Assembly: GCA_964468205.1 (NCBI GenBank)
Contig: CAYXVG010000002.1
Location: 1-64,000 of the forward strand
Source of the DNA: CAWELS01 sp964468205
GTDB lineage: Bacteria; Acidobacteriota; Terriglobia; Bryobacterales; Bryobacteraceae
DNA length: 64,000 nucleotides
Direction: 5' to 3'
In this document: piece by piece, positions 8,272 through 17,118 of the stretch
Layout: every line of letters starts with the position of its first letter
Position numbering within the stretch: the first letter of the stretch is position 1
The notes under the pieces: generated by a model
The model's input: only the letters and a program-made list of their open reading frames with translations
Database searches by the model: none
What the model was told of the DNA's origin: nothing
Translations under genes and position numbers: made by a program

Positions 8272-8643
8272 CTATACGTGTTGATCTACCAGAATCGTGT
8301 TTCCATCGGGATCCACAATCGTGAAGCTGGCTGGGCCAGTTGAGCCTTCGTCGGCTTCGGTACGCAGGGTGACGCCACGCTCTTTGAGCTGGCGCTGTAA
8401 CTCTCGAACGTCAGTGAATTCGCGGAGCGGCTGAGCATCGTTCGTCCAGCCCGGGTTGAAGGTGAGAATGTTCTTATCGAACATTCCTTGAAACAAGCCA
8501 ATAGCGTGGCCGCCATTCTTCATAATCAGCCAATTTTGCGATTGATCACCGGCGAATACCGTGAACCCGAGCTTTTCATAGAAGATCTTCGACGCCTCGA
8601 TATCTTGTACAGCCAAGCTGACGGAGAAAGCTCCCAAATCCAT
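8272..8643 (-). CDS. VOC-family (glyoxalase-like) protein
   Basis: A 123-residue single-module VOC (vicinal oxygen chelate) protein. It begins MDLGAFSVSLAVQDIEAS and ends with FTIVDPDGNTILVDQHV, the typical beta-alpha-beta-beta-beta endings of this fold. The ATG at 8643 has AAGGAGG on the minus strand; the longer open frame upstream has no such signal. Family members act as glyoxalases, dioxygenases or drug-binding resistance proteins, usually as dimers with a metal held by His and Glu. The specific activity is not evident. It is the last gene of a minus-strand accessory block. Confidence 0.85.
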   Translation of the reverse strand: MDLGAFSVSLAVQDIEASKIFYEKLGFTVFAGDQSQNWLIMKNGGHAIGLFQGMFDKNILTFNPGWTNDAQPLREFTDVRELQRQLKERGVTLRTEADEGSTGPASFTIVDPDGNTILVDQHV

Positions 8644-8757
8644 AACGGCCTCCTTATTGTCTTCCTGGCGCATAAGGCGTGGACTATGCCGAGCCCTAAA
8701 GCGCCCATTGCTATTACCAGGTCGCTGAGCAACCGACCGCGCGGCGACTTGCAAGCG

Positions 8758-9198
8758 TCACTGGTCGGCGTAGCCTTCGTCCCACGACCGGCCGGGGTCG
8801 TGGTTCCGGAGATCGACTCCGTGCGTCAACCAGGCTTTCAGCGGGAACAGCACGTTGAGCCAGCCGGCATGGACTTCGTTCCAATCATCCGGCCCGATCC
8901 CTTCGTGGGTCAACAGCAGATCGGCGCCGCCCGACCCGTCCGGAGATAGCTCGAAGCGCACGGGTCCGCCAATGTAGTCGATCACTAGGAGACGAGGAGG
9001 CTGCCGCTCAATCACCGAGCAGTTGCAGCGGTAACCGTTGATGAAGCGGAACTCGATCCGGCCATTCGCTTCGACGGCCGACTCAGCCCAAAAGGAGGCG
9101 CGACCATGATTGGAGTCGAGGGCTTCATAGACTCTCTCGGGCGGCACTGGAATGTGCATGCGCCATCGGATCGGACCTCCAACGCTATCGCCCTTCAT
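8758..9198 (-). CDS. SRPBCC-family (START-like) protein
   Basis: A 146-residue protein with the helix-grip pattern of SRPBCC/AHSA1-like proteins: an N-terminal strand RWRMHIPVPPERVYEALDS, then WAESAVEANGRIEFRF, PPRLLVIDYIGG, and a C-terminal helix HAGWLNVLFPLKAWLTHGVDLR. These cytoplasmic proteins bind hydrophobic ligands in a deep pocket; the ligand here is unknown. A GAGGAA signal lies about 8 bases before the ATG. The neighbouring VOC gene reads in the same direction, and such pairs are common in soil bacteria, but no shared function is known. Confidence 0.8.
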   Translation of the reverse strand: MKGDSVGGPIRWRMHIPVPPERVYEALDSNHGRASFWAESAVEANGRIEFRFINGYRCNCSVIERQPPRLLVIDYIGGPVRFELSPDGSGGADLLLTHEGIGPDDWNEVHAGWLNVLFPLKAWLTHGVDLRNHDPGRSWDEGYADQ

Positions 9199-9311
9199 CC
9201 GACCAGTTCCTCATTTTGTTCGTCCCACGACCGGCATCGCAGGCCGAGGAACGCCCTCCGCTGCATGCCGCTGGCGGGGAACGGAATTCGGTAATGCCAT
9301 GCAGTCATGTC

Positions 9312-9560
9312 TTAGATTAGTCCCCCACCCAAAACGAGACGAATGAGGCCGAAGAATAGGGCGATGATGCAGCATACAAGACCGGCAACGCTACTGCCCT
9401 TGGGCGCATGGCCGGCGGTACCGAACGCCACACCGCTAATCACGATCCCAATCCCCGCGAATGGAATATTGATCCAATTCAGCGCTCCGAGACAGGGGAC
9501 GAACCCCACGAGCATGCCGAGGATTGCGAGAATCCCCCAAATCAGACTGAGTACCTGCAT
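9312..9560 (-). CDS. Small membrane protein (DUF4190-like)
   Basis: An 82-residue hydrophobic protein with about three transmembrane segments (LIWGILAILGMLVGFVPCLG, INIPFAGIGIVISGVAFG, and GLVCCIIALFFGLIRLVLGG). The ATG at 9560 follows AAGGAAG. It begins 2 bases after the stop of the DUF2752-type gene, so the two are co-transcribed. Small proteins of this look often accompany DUF2752 proteins, but their function is unknown. Confidence 0.75.
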   Translation of the reverse strand: MQVLSLIWGILAILGMLVGFVPCLGALNWINIPFAGIGIVISGVAFGTAGHAPKGSSVAGLVCCIIALFFGLIRLVLGGGLI

Positions 9561-9562
9561 GA

Positions 9563-9940
9563 CTATGCTTCCTTTTCTGTTTGTTTGTTGTACGTGACTT
9601 GGCCTGCCGCACGAAGCGACCGGGACAACCTGAGCATCAGCTTTGAAACGAATATAGCCGCCAACATTCCGTTCACGAAGAAAATTGCGTACAGCGCTAC
9701 AGACCAGCGATGGAAAGCGGCCGCCTCTGTAAGATCGCCGCGCGAAATGGCCAGGAACGCTCTCGTCATGCCGCACAAGAAACACGGCCCGTGTTCGTGA
9801 TGAGGCGACTGCAAAGCCGCGCTCACGGAGAGGAGGGCGATCTCGGACAGAAGATGAGGAGCTATCAGGACGGACGAGAGGAACGCCGAAGTAATCAACC
9901 ATACCGAAGCAATCGCCACTTTCACTTCCTGATACACCAT
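9563..9940 (-). CDS. DUF2752-family membrane protein
   Basis: A 125-residue protein whose centre carries GPCFLCGMTRAFLAISRGD, the Cys-x-x-Cys-Gly-x-Thr-Arg signature of DUF2752 proteins, followed by a membrane helix (WSVALYAIFFVNGMLAAIFV). An N-terminal helix (VAIASVWLITSAFLSSVLIA) also spans the membrane. I chose the ATG at 9940 because AAGGAAG precedes it; an ATG ten codons upstream is less likely. The family function is unknown. It forms an operon with the small membrane gene downstream. Confidence 0.8.
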   Translation of the reverse strand: MVYQEVKVAIASVWLITSAFLSSVLIAPHLLSEIALLSVSAALQSPHHEHGPCFLCGMTRAFLAISRGDLTEAAAFHRWSVALYAIFFVNGMLAAIFVSKLMLRLSRSLRAAGQVTYNKQTEKEA

Positions 9941-10018
9941 TTGTCTGCTTCCTTTCGGCCTAGCGTCCAAGCTCGCCAGCGCAAACCTTGCAGTCCGGCA
10001 TCCAAGACATAAGGCGCC

Positions 10019-10714
10019 TTAACTTGCCGTCAGGAACACCCGCAATTCGGCCAGCAGCGCGTCACATTGATCGATATGGATGTCGTGACCAGCACCGGGA
10101 ATCGTAACCAAACGAGCCCGCGGTATCTCCCGCGCCATGCGTTCCACAGCGGGCGCCCTGGTGAACGGACTCTCTCCGGCACCGTTGACAAGGGTTGGAC
10201 AGGCAAGCTTCCGGAGCGCAGTCCAATGCATTTCGCCCCTGGCGGAGGCGCGCTCCATCCAAGTAACGAGACCGCGGGCGTCGAACCGCCAAATCCACCG
10301 GCCGTCCGGGCCTTGCTTGAGGTTGTTGAGGACGAAGGCGCGTATCTCCTGCCGATGATCCGCACGCTGTCGAGTCCTGGAGCATCGATGAGTGCGGCGA
10401 TATCGTCCGCCATGACATCGGCCGAATGCTCCTCTAGCCCATGAGCTGGCTTGGTGCCCTCGCTGGTTCACTGCTAAGACGCGGAACTGATTGGACCGGG
10501 CGGATGCAATGCTGTCAAATTCCCAGGCGTGCCCTGTAAGGCCGTGCAACAGTAGCAGCGGCCGTGCGCCGGGGCGGCCCCACTCCCGGTAATGAAATTG
10601 CAGCTCATTCGCCATGGTGCGCTTGTCTGGCGCCCGGATCTCTGTTTTCACTTCCTCTCCCAGCTTCCGTTCCTTGTTGACCTGAGCGTTTTGCTTCGTG
10701 ACCCTCTGGCCCAT
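10019..10714 (-). pseudogene. Decayed alpha/beta hydrolase
   Basis: The first part reads as an alpha/beta hydrolase (RPLLLLHGLTGHAWEFDSIAS, then FRVLAVNQRGH), and the end has the expected C-terminal block (RKLACPTLVNGAGESPFTRA and IPGAGHDIHID with the catalytic His). Between them the frame is lost. The continuation GLEEHSADVMADDIAALIDAPGLDSVRIIG lies in the next frame at about 10360-10450. It then breaks at RIIG, exactly where the nucleophile elbow (G-x-S-x-G) should follow. So there is one frameshift near 10455-10470 and an internal deletion near 10355 that removed the Ser nucleophile region and restored frame. An intact open frame across it is therefore misleading; catalysis is very unlikely. 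Confidence 0.75.
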
Positions 10715-10778
10715 CGCCTACCTGACTGATCCGAGGTGCTCCGAGATACCGCCCCACCCCGCCGGATCGAGTAAGATG

Positions 10779-11726
10779 TTAGCCCGCTCCATCGTTGCCC
10801 GCGCGGTATAGCCGCGCGGCAAGATCGGTAATCTCCGTGCAAAAGGCAAGCCGCTCTAACCAAGCCGCGGGGATCTGCCGGGCGCCGTAGTACGCCCCGG
10901 CAATCTGCCCGCATACAGCGGCCGTCGTGTCAGCATCGTCACCCAGATTCGCAGCCATTAGTATCGCATCCTCAAAACCGTCAGTGCGAAGGAAACACCA
11001 CATTGCCGCTTCCAGACTGTCCACCACGTACCCGGAACCACGGATATCTCGCTTGGACTTTTCCCGATATGCCGCGCGGGCAATTCCAGCAATTTTCTCC
11101 GCTCCCACGAACGTCATGCTGTCTCCGAGAGCGAGCTCATCCTTCGGCCTGCCGGATAGCGCCCTCCAGATGACCCGCGCAAGCAGACGGCATGCATCAA
11201 TGCACTCGGCTGCACCGTGAGTGGTTCGGGCGCTTTCGGCCGCGAATCGCTCTGCTGCATCCAAATCCGGGAAGAAGAACATGGGGATCGGCGCCAGCCG
11301 CATAATGCATCCATTCCCAGCCGCGTGCGGGTCGCTCGCTCCAGAATAGGGATCTCCTGTTTGGCGAAACCTCCGCAATGCGGAGTCCACCGTGCCGCCA
11401 ATGTCGAAACACGATCCAGTGCTACTCATGTAACCTGTGTCAACCCATTTGCAATAGCGATTCATTTGATCCATTGCATCGAAACCATTGCACTCGACGA
11501 GGCTGGCCGCCAGGCAAAGCGCCATGGAAGTGTCATCGGTCCACTGGCCTGCACGGAGATGAAACGGGCCGCCGCCAATCATGTCCGTCAGCGGCTCAAA
11601 GCTTCCCCGCGGTTGAAACTCGACAGCGGCGCCGACGGCGTCTCCGACGGCAAGACCAAGCAGACAACCATGGAACCGGTCCTGTTGGTCCATTCGTGTT
11701 CTCCCAAGCAAACTGGCATTCGTCAT
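10779..11726 (-). CDS. ADP-ribosylglycohydrolase (DraG/ARH) family protein
   Basis: A 315-residue protein with the family's metal-binding motifs: GLAVGDAVGAAVEF near residue 25, QWTDDTSMAL near residue 61, and LGDDADTTAAVCGQIAGAYYG near residue 265. These Asp/Thr residues bind two Mg ions and the enzymes remove ADP-ribose from proteins or small molecules. Two starts are possible: ATG 11726 (GAGGAAG upstream) and ATG 11693 (MDQQDRFHG, GGGAGAA upstream); the shorter matches the family's usual N-terminus better. There is no ADP-ribosyltransferase gene nearby, so the target is unknown. Confidence 0.88.
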   Translation of the reverse strand: MTNASLLGRTRMDQQDRFHGCLLGLAVGDAVGAAVEFQPRGSFEPLTDMIGGGPFHLRAGQWTDDTSMALCLAASLVECNGFDAMDQMNRYCKWVDTGYMSSTGSCFDIGGTVDSALRRFRQTGDPYSGASDPHAAGNGCIMRLAPIPMFFFPDLDAAERFAAESARTTHGAAECIDACRLLARVIWRALSGRPKDELALGDSMTFVGAEKIAGIARAAYREKSKRDIRGSGYVVDSLEAAMWCFLRTDGFEDAILMAANLGDDADTTAAVCGQIAGAYYGARQIPAAWLERLAFCTEITDLAARLYRAGNDGAG

Positions 11727-11978
11727 GTAGTTTCTTCCTCACACGTTTGGGCAGCATGATCGCCGTATAACACTCTGACACGGAAATTTGCATAGACCTT
11801 GTAATCGCCGACGAAGAAAGGCTTGCTCTGCTGGGCGGGGCCGTAGGGCTGGGGGTAGAGGCAAAGACCGAGCACCCCCAGGAACGGGCAGACCGCACGG
11901 TGAACCAAACCGCAGAGGAGAGTCGGCGGTGGCCATGCGTATTGTTTGCTGGGCTGGGGTGGAGGCGGGCACAGAGGG

Positions 11979-12137
11979 TCAGACGCAACAGTCGTAAGGG
12001 GCGGCAATGAGGCGCCGGCATGGCTCGGCGAGAGCAGTTGTAAGGGGAACATTCCGTTTGCCAACGAGGTCGTAGCAAGTGTGCCTGTCCACCCTCAGGT
12101 ATTGTGCAGCTTCTTCGAGTGTCAGCCAGTTCGCCAT
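11979..12137 (-). pseudogene. Remnant of an excisionase-type helix-turn-helix protein
   Basis: From ATG 12137 the minus strand encodes MANWLTLEEAAQYLRVDRHT, the start of the small MerR/excisionase-like HTH family (TIGR01764 type). It then reads CYDLVGKRNVP and loses similarity: the expected wing (usually K-x-G-R-x-W-R-F) is replaced by unrelated Ala/Pro/Cys-rich sequence. No ribosome binding site precedes it. A truncated or frameshifted remnant is the best reading. About 290 bases between it and the ADP-ribosylglycohydrolase gene show no gene. Confidence 0.5.
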
Positions 12138-12683
12138 AGCAGCCGTTGCCACACCAGCACGGTTATCCGTCACTCGCTGGTAAGTTATCGCAGACTTCGA
12201 CAGGAATGCAATCGCAGGATTTGCGGGACAGCGTAAAATTTACCGGCCGGCGGCGACCGGCTGTCGTCTGGCCAGAAGCAGACCACCAGCAAGAGCGCCC
12301 GAGGGTGAAGCGGCGTGCACGGCAACAGACCGCGCGGACGCGAAATCACTTACGTCTCGGCGCCCAGCCAAGTGGCTGTAGATCCGCAGTAGGAGTCGAA
12401 GTACAGTCACCGCAGTAACGGCGGCCGGGCTTCTCTCCAGTAGATTACCGGTTCCGGATCCCCACCCGATGCAGACTGGCGACAAATTAGTATCACCAGG
12501 GCGCCATTTATCCCCTATTCAGGCTATTCCGTTCTTTCTCAATAGACACTATGAATAACAAGGGACCGCAATTTCGGATTGCAAACGTATGTCCCAGGAG
12601 CGGGTCGCTCAATGCCCGCTCACCTAAGCTTTAGGGAGTTCAGCCTATTTCAGACCGGAAAACCGGTAAAAGGGGAAATGTAG
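12138..12683. other. Non-coding interval before the TonB receptor
   Basis: About 545 bases with no supported gene. The last 190 bases are less GC-rich and should hold the receptor's promoter. A small inverted repeat CCGGAAAACCGG (about 12655-12666) lies just before the receptor's ribosome binding site. I could not single out a convincing -35/-10 pair. Confidence 0.4.
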
Positions 12684-15600
12684 ATGAACACTTCGAACGT
12701 GCATGTCGCGCGGCGGCTCATGACCGCCTTGTTTTTGTTTTGTCTCTCGGTGACCTTAGTGCTTGCCCAGTCCGACAGGGGCGTTGTCACAGGATTAGTG
12801 TTGGATTCCACCGGCGCGGTAATCCCGGGGGCGTCCGTCGCCGTGAGAAATCAGGCAACCAACACCTCCAGCACAACACAAAGTACCGCCAGTGGCAACT
12901 TCACGGTTCCGTCTTTGCCGCCCGGCACCTACACCGTGTCCGTGGAGGCCGAAGGATTCAAGAAGTACGAACTGACGAATGTCGTTTTGATCGCCGGCGG
13001 GACGGCGACGGCTAACGTGGTTCTGGAACTGGGCCAGGTGTCTGAGTCTGTCACCGTTAGCAGTTCGCTCGCGCAGATCCAGACCGAAACCGCGAAGATC
13101 ACCACGCAGGTCTCCACGAAGATGGTGGACGAACTGCCGTTGGTCGTCGGCGGAGCCATGCGCGGCGCCTTCGACTTGGCGATGATCACGCCGGAAGCCA
13201 GTTCTCCGGACATCGATTCGGACAAGGCCTTCACCGTGGGTGGCGGACAGGCGGGATCTTACGGCGCCACACTCGACGGGGTTTCCATCCTCACCGGCCG
13301 GTTCAATTCGGTCCAATGGGCGAACGTAAACACTCCGTCGGTGGACGCCATCACCGAGTTCTCGGTGGAGACGAACGGCTTCAAGGCCGAATACGGCCGC
13401 GCTTCCGGCGGCCTCATCACCTTTGCCTCGAAGTCCGGCTCCAACGAGTTCCACGGTACCGCTTACGAATTCCTCCGCAATGACGCACTGGATGCACGCC
13501 GGTTCTTCGAAGCCGAAAAGGGCGTTTACAAGCAGCATGACTTCGGCTTCAGCCTCGGCGGCCCCGTCGTCATCCCCAAGCTCTACAACGGCAAGAATAA
13601 GACCTTCTGGTTCACCTCGGGCGAATGGTTCCGCAACCGCGTGGGCGCCTCGAGCGGCCGCTTCAGCGTCCCCACCCCGGAGATGTATCAGGGCGACTTC
13701 AGCAACTGGGTGGACGGCAACAGCAAGTTCGTGCAACTCTACGACCCCGCCACGACCCGGCCGAATCCGAATGGCAGCGGTTCGATCCGCGACCCCTTCG
13801 CGGGGAACATGGTTCCCCAGAGCCAGTTCAGCACCCTAGCGAAGAATTATCTGGGCGTGATCGGGAACTCGGTTTTTCCGAATAACGGCGCCACTCCAGG
13901 GACGAGCGAGTATGTCCGGAACAACTACATCAACAACGCAGGCACGGCGCTTGACCCGTGGACAAAGTTCTCCGCGAAGGCGGACCATAACTTCTCCGAC
14001 CTCACCAAGGTGAGCTTCCTCTACAACTACGGTTTGCACGAGCGGACTCCGGGGCCGGACGGCTATCCGGGTCTCCCGGGACTGGTAAACCAGAATCGCA
14101 TCGATACCCAGAAGAGCCATGTATACCGGGGCACGTTCACCAAGGTAATCAGCCCCACCCTGGTGGGCTACGCCTTTGGCGGCGTGAACTGGTGGAAGGA
14201 AAGCCATGACGCGATCACCCTCGACGGCAACTGGTCCAGCCAGGGGGTGTGTCTCGAAGGTGCGTGGGACTGCGACCGGAACCTGCTGAAGGTGGACTTC
14301 TCCGACTACAACAACTGGGTGGCCGCAGCCCACGACGGCTCAGAGAACTTCGTCTTCAGCGCCGGCGGCGATCTCACCTGGATCAAGAACAACCACACGC
14401 TCAAGTTCGGATACCTCTGGGAGCGGATGCACTACAACGGCTTCGGACAGCAGACCATTGGCGGCCTGGTGCGCGGCGACCGCCGGTCGACGAGCATTCC
14501 TGGCAATAACAATTTGAGTGTCGGTGGAGGCAACGGTTTTGCTTCATTCCTGCTCGGCCAATCGTTCTCCGGCGGTACCGAGAATGACCGGTTCGTCGGC
14601 CAGCAGTGGCGCAGCCACGCCTGGTACGTGCAGGACGACTGGAAAGTCACGCCCCGGCTGACCGTTAATTTCGGCTTACGGTATGAGTTCACCCTGCCGC
14701 CGCTCGAACCGAAGGACAAGTGGAGCGACCTCACGCCCGACAAGCCAAACCCCAGCGCCGATGGCATTCCGGGAGCGCTGCGTTTTGCCGGGTTCGGCGA
14801 GGGACGGGAGAATTCGCGGACTCTGGTCGACGGTTACTGGGGAGGCATCGGACCCCGTGCGGGCCTCGCCTATCAGCTCAACAACAAAACCGTGGTCCGG
14901 ACCTCCGGCGGCATCAGCTACGGCGTGGCGAAGACCGTTACCGGCAGCACGCACTTCGAGGGAGCGGTACTGATCTTCCGGCCGGGAAGCCTGGACCAGG
15001 GAATCACTCCCGGCTTCCTGATGGACGAAGGCCTGCCACCTTTTACTCCGCCGCCCTCGATCGACCCCAGTTTCTCCAACGGAAACAATACGGCGTTCTG
15101 GGACAGCGACGCGACCCTTCTGCCGACCAACTACCAGTGGACTTTCTCCATCCAGCGGCAGCTTTCGCAATCGATGATCTTCGAAGCGGCGTACAACGCG
15201 ACGGCCGGCACACACCTGGTGGCCGGCTTGAAGAACATGAACCAGTTGCCGTTCAGCTACCTGGACACCTACGGCCGGACGCTGCTCACCAGCAATATGA
15301 ACTCGGCCGCCGCGCAGGCAGCCGGGCTTGTGCGTCCCTACTCCAACATCGACTGCGAGTTCTCGTCCACCTGCGCGCCGGTCAGCGTATCGCAGGCTCT
15401 GCGGCCCTTCCCGCAGTACCGGACCATTCAGACGCGGCAGGGACATGGCGATAAAAGCGGTCATTCGACGTACCACGCGATGGTGTTGAAAATCGAGAAG
15501 GCATACTCGGCCGGCTTGACCCTGCAGGGTTCCTATGTCCTCTCCAAGATCCTCACCGACGCCGACTCCTCCGACGGCGACAACACCGCCATGGACCATT

Positions 15601-16196
15601 ACAACCGCGGGCTCGAGAAGTCCATTGGCCAGTATGATCAGACCCACAGCTTGAAGTTCAACTACATCTATGAGCTACCGTTTGGCAAGGGCAAGCGCTG
15701 GCTGACCGGAGGACCGGGCGCCTGGGTGCTCGGCGGCTGGCGGATCGCGGGAGTTCACTTCTACTCAAGCGGCTTCCCGCTGGCGCTCAACAACAGCGTG
15801 ACCTTCCCGCTCTTCGCCGGGCGGAACTCGGCCTGGGCGACATCGCACGAGGGATGGGTTGTCGACCATAACAATCCCGACTGGAAGGGCTCGGACAGGT
15901 ACTTCGTGGACCCATCCTTTTTCGGTCCTCAGGACCCCAACCGTCCCGGCAACCTGACACGATTCAACCCGAAGGCGCGGATGCCGTGGCAGAACGAGGT
16001 GAACTTCTCCGTCGCGAAGACCTTCCCGATCAAGGAATCGATCCGGCTGGACTTCCGCTGGGAAATGTTCAACGCATTCAACAGATCGCGGTTCAACCCC
16101 GGCGCCACCAATATCGAGGCGCCGAACTTCGGTCTCGTGCAGGGCACGCTCAACGATCCCCGGCGCATGCAGCTCGGGCTGAAACTATACTTCTAG
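12684..16196 (+). CDS. Oar-like TonB-dependent receptor with carboxypeptidase-regulatory domain
   Basis: A 1170-residue outer-membrane protein. A signal peptide (LFLFCLSVTLVLAQS) is followed by a carboxypeptidase-regulatory-like beta-sandwich at about residues 30-115 (VVTGLVLDSTGAVIPGASV ... LPPGTYTVSVEAEGFK). The plug domain follows (DGVSILTGRFNS, EFSVETNGFKAEYGRASGG), then a long beta-barrel that ends with the aromatic RRMQLGLKLYF. This architecture is typical of acidobacterial Oar-like/SusC-like receptors that import oligosaccharides or other large substrates using TonB energy. No SusD-like partner is next to it. AAAGGGGAAATGTAG precedes the ATG, and a strong terminator follows. Confidence 0.9.
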   Translation: MNTSNVHVARRLMTALFLFCLSVTLVLAQSDRGVVTGLVLDSTGAVIPGASVAVRNQATNTSSTTQSTASGNFTVPSLPPGTYTVSVEAEGFKKYELTNVVLIAGGTATANVVLELGQVSESVTVSSSLAQIQTETAKITTQVSTKMVDELPLVVGGAMRGAFDLAMITPEASSPDIDSDKAFTVGGGQAGSYGATLDGVSILTGRFNSVQWANVNTPSVDAITEFSVETNGFKAEYGRASGGLITFASKSGSNEFHGTAYEFLRNDALDARRFFEAEKGVYKQHDFGFSLGGPVVIPKLYNGKNKTFWFTSGEWFRNRVGASSGRFSVPTPEMYQGDFSNWVDGNSKFVQLYDPATTRPNPNGSGSIRDPFAGNMVPQSQFSTLAKNYLGVIGNSVFPNNGATPGTSEYVRNNYINNAGTALDPWTKFSAKADHNFSDLTKVSFLYNYGLHERTPGPDGYPGLPGLVNQNRIDTQKSHVYRGTFTKVISPTLVGYAFGGVNWWKESHDAITLDGNWSSQGVCLEGAWDCDRNLLKVDFSDYNNWVAAAHDGSENFVFSAGGDLTWIKNNHTLKFGYLWERMHYNGFGQQTIGGLVRGDRRSTSIPGNNNLSVGGGNGFASFLLGQSFSGGTENDRFVGQQWRSHAWYVQDDWKVTPRLTVNFGLRYEFTLPPLEPKDKWSDLTPDKPNPSADGIPGALRFAGFGEGRENSRTLVDGYWGGIGPRAGLAYQLNNKTVVRTSGGISYGVAKTVTGSTHFEGAVLIFRPGSLDQGITPGFLMDEGLPPFTPPPSIDPSFSNGNNTAFWDSDATLLPTNYQWTFSIQRQLSQSMIFEAAYNATAGTHLVAGLKNMNQLPFSYLDTYGRTLLTSNMNSAAAQAAGLVRPYSNIDCEFSSTCAPVSVSQALRPFPQYRTIQTRQGHGDKSGHSTYHAMVLKIEKAYSAGLTLQGSYVLSKILTDADSSDGDNTAMDHYNRGLEKSIGQYDQTHSLKFNYIYELPFGKGKRWLTGGPGAWVLGGWRIAGVHFYSSGFPLALNNSVTFPLFAGRNSAWATSHEGWVVDHNNPDWKGSDRYFVDPSFFGPQDPNRPGNLTRFNPKARMPWQNEVNFSVAKTFPIKESIRLDFRWEMFNAFNRSRFNPGATNIEAPNFGLVQGTLNDPRRMQLGLKLYF

Positions 16197-16234
16197 CGTC
16201 TTCAGCGCCGGCCGTGAGCCGGCATCTCTGACCA

Positions 16235-16266
16235 AAAGGCCCGGGTGCAAAGCCCGGGCCTTTTTA
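16235..16266 (+). terminator. Intrinsic terminator of the TonB receptor gene
   Basis: AAAGGCCCGGG (16235-16245) pairs perfectly with CCCGGGCCTTT (16253-16263) over a 7-base loop and runs into TTTTTATT. It lies about 40 bases after the receptor stop codon. Confidence 0.9.
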
Positions 16267-16292
16267 TTGCCACGAACGGCTACTGGTGTGGA

Positions 16293-16301
16293 TGTTATAC
16301 A
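16293..16301 (+). promoter_or_regulatory. Candidate extended -10 promoter of the DUF1326 gene
   Basis: TGTTATACA, an extended -10 element, lies 33 bases before the DUF1326 start codon, between the preceding terminator and a strong GAGGAGG ribosome binding site. No good -35 hexamer is visible, which extended -10 promoters tolerate. Confidence 0.35.
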
Positions 16302-16333
16302 ATAAGGTGTAGATTTCTTGAGGAGGTTCTGGG

Positions 16334-17059
16334 ATGCGACTCTCCACCATCACACTCTCTGTGTTTCTTTTTTCCGCCATGTCCGTGCTCGGCAATTCGC
16401 TGCCGGCTACGCATGTGGAGGGAACCTATGTTGAGGCCCGTACCGCTGACGTCTACACGGGCCCTTGTTTCGCCAACGGTGAAGTTGGCTTGGTAGGCAA
16501 GCGCGCCGTAATGGGCTGGCACGTCGAAAAGGGCTCGTGGCAGGGTGTGAGCCTAGACGGCCTCGGGGTGGTCGGCGTTCTGCTGGCAAACAACACTCTT
16601 GGGGCTGAGTTAGGAAACACATTCCCCGTGAAGTCCGTTCTCATCGTAGATGAAGACGCCGACGCCGAGCAGCGGCTCGCACTGCAGGCGTTCGCCAAGC
16701 GCATGGCTGGCGATTTGCTGCAGGATGTCGTCCGCGTCGAATTCCGCCCGGTGAGCCTCGATATTGCCGGCAGTGATATGCACAGCGTCGATGCGAAGCT
16801 CGTCGCGGGAGAATTAGCTACCATCGAAACCCGCGCGCTCAACAACGGAGACCACATCTGCTCGAACGAGGAGGTCTGGTACCGCCCGCTCACGAAGCTG
16901 CACCACGCGATGCCGGCCTATGCCCTCGCGCATAGCTTCCAAGGTTCCGGCCTCAACACCCGCTGGAGCACACCCGGACAGCGCAGCGCATTCGTTGGCC
17001 ACTTCAACTTCCAGGACAGCGCCACCCAAGCGCACCACGCCGCCGCACACGTCCACTAG
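16334..17059 (+). CDS. DUF1326-family secreted protein
   Basis: A 241-residue protein with a signal peptide (ITLSVFLFSAMSVLGNS). The mature part opens with GTYVEARTADVYTGPCFANGEVGLVGKRAVMGW, the diagnostic start of DUF1326 proteins. It carries a Cys in TGPCFANGE and another in DHICSNEEVWY, and a His-rich tail (HHAAAHVH). The family is common in Acidobacteria and Planctomycetes; its function is unknown. GAGGAGG lies 8 bases before the ATG. The His/Cys pattern would allow metal binding, which is my inference. Confidence 0.82.
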   Translation: MRLSTITLSVFLFSAMSVLGNSLPATHVEGTYVEARTADVYTGPCFANGEVGLVGKRAVMGWHVEKGSWQGVSLDGLGVVGVLLANNTLGAELGNTFPVKSVLIVDEDADAEQRLALQAFAKRMAGDLLQDVVRVEFRPVSLDIAGSDMHSVDAKLVAGELATIETRALNNGDHICSNEEVWYRPLTKLHHAMPAYALAHSFQGSGLNTRWSTPGQRSAFVGHFNFQDSATQAHHAAAHVH

Positions 17060-17118
17060 TTCCGCGATCGGGACGGGCTTCCTCCGCTCACGCCGGATGT
17101 GAAGCCGTCCCACGGATG

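Noticed and set aside
12795..15647. Two long minus-strand open frames opposite the TonB receptor
   Set aside because: They overlap a complete receptor and show no domain, start signal or composition of a real protein.
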